Assembly: GCA_046302815.1 (NCBI GenBank)
Contig: JBKCHO010000046.1
Location: forward strand, 1 to 24,110
Reading direction: 5' to 3'
DNA from: JALRAP01 sp046302815
GTDB taxonomy: Bacteria; Bacteroidota; Bacteroidia; AKYH767-A; OLB10
Length of the DNA stretch: 24,110 nt
Positions 23,879 to 24,110 of this stretch are shown here, one piece after another (within the stretch, counting starts at the first letter, position 1; each line of letters begins with the position of its first letter). The position numbers and the translations under genes are program-made. The notes under the pieces were generated by a model that made no database searches, was not told the DNA's origin, and saw only the letters and a list, made by a program, of their open reading frames with translations.

Positions 23879-24110
23879 CTATCGCTGTTTGGGTTTCAAA
23901 ACCTTGGATTCTGTTCCATTCAAAAGCCGCTCAATGTTTTTTTGATGCGTTACAAAAACCAGTACACAAACGGCCATTGCAAAAATATTGACGGAGGGAA
24001 TAGTCTCACCAAAAACAAGCATCATTACGAAAGGATATGCCAACGCTGCCGACAAGGAGCCAAGTGAAACATAACCCGTGATAATAAAAACCGCCAAAAA
24101 AACACTGGTG
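23879..24110 (-). CDS. plsY: Glycerol-3-phosphate acyltransferase PlsY, 5' part beyond the window
   Basis: Only the C-terminal about 77 residues are present; the frame stays open to the window edge with no true start (the apparent first codon at 24097 is a TTG inside the gene). Visible are a hydrophobic segment leading into FIITGYVSLGSLSAALAYP, a second membrane segment (VNIFAMAVCVLVFVTH) and the ending HQKNIERLLNGTESKV, which match the last two membrane helices and the conserved H-x-x-NI-x-RLL-x-G-x-E-x-K end of PlsY. PlsY acylates glycerol-3-phosphate from acyl-phosphate in the inner membrane, the first step of phospholipid synthesis. It runs in the same direction as clpS, 53 bases upstream. 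Confidence 0.9.
   Translation of the reverse strand, partial: TSVFLAVFIITGYVSLGSLSAALAYPFVMMLVFGETIPSVNIFAMAVCVLVFVTHQKNIERLLNGTESKVLKPKQR

Overview
The window looks like a chromosomal segment of a Bacteroidota bacterium (Flavobacteriia/Sphingobacteriia/Chitinophagia-like; the sequence alone does not settle the class). Signs of this are type IX secretion (T9SS) C-terminal sorting domains on secreted proteins, SusD/PorE-era style lipoproteins with an SSC-type lipobox, a TPR-propeller envelope protein, no Shine-Dalgarno preference, and promoter candidates of the TTG-N19-TAnnTTTG type. There are 17 intact or edge-truncated protein genes plus one pseudogene; I saw no tRNA, rRNA or CRISPR array.

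Layout. Positions 1-6843 (+ strand): a truncated MORN-variant repeat protein; then mnmA (tRNA 2-thiouridylase, TTG start), a lipoprotein and a T9SS-sorted subtilisin in a tight run; then two more secreted envelope or surface proteins with T9SS-like tails. A palindromic bidirectional terminator (6866-6895) separates these from a minus-strand block: a DEDDh exonuclease, a PorE-like TPR/PD40 protein without OmpA domain, a 2-oxo acid dehydrogenase E2, a small transaldolase, aat, and a pair of CotH-kinase-family proteins (one membrane-anchored, one a lipoprotein with a right-handed beta-helix) in conspicuously AT-rich DNA.

Positions 16987-23493 hold what I consider the main find: a damage-response mutagenesis cassette. 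It consists of a short DnaE with a degenerate PHP domain, a catalytically intact Y-family polymerase (DinB-like) with a clamp-binding motif, and a LexA-like XRE-S24 autocleaving repressor. A 48-bp box, 36/48 identical without gaps and carrying two RYAATCATT repeats exactly 23 bp apart, lies upstream of both the polymerase and the repressor. In the repressor promoter it overlaps the -33 and -7 elements, so it is a strong candidate operator. The dinB-dnaE spacer is filled by a roughly 440-bp block with 15-bp inverted terminal repeats and a broken four-helix-bundle (S23/IVP-type) gene, and a fasciclin-domain lipoprotein gene with its own terminator sits between dinB and the repressor.

The window ends with clpS (which together with aat covers two steps of the bacterial N-degron pathway) and the 3' part of plsY, which runs off the edge. 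All functional calls rest on motif recognition by eye; no database search was run.
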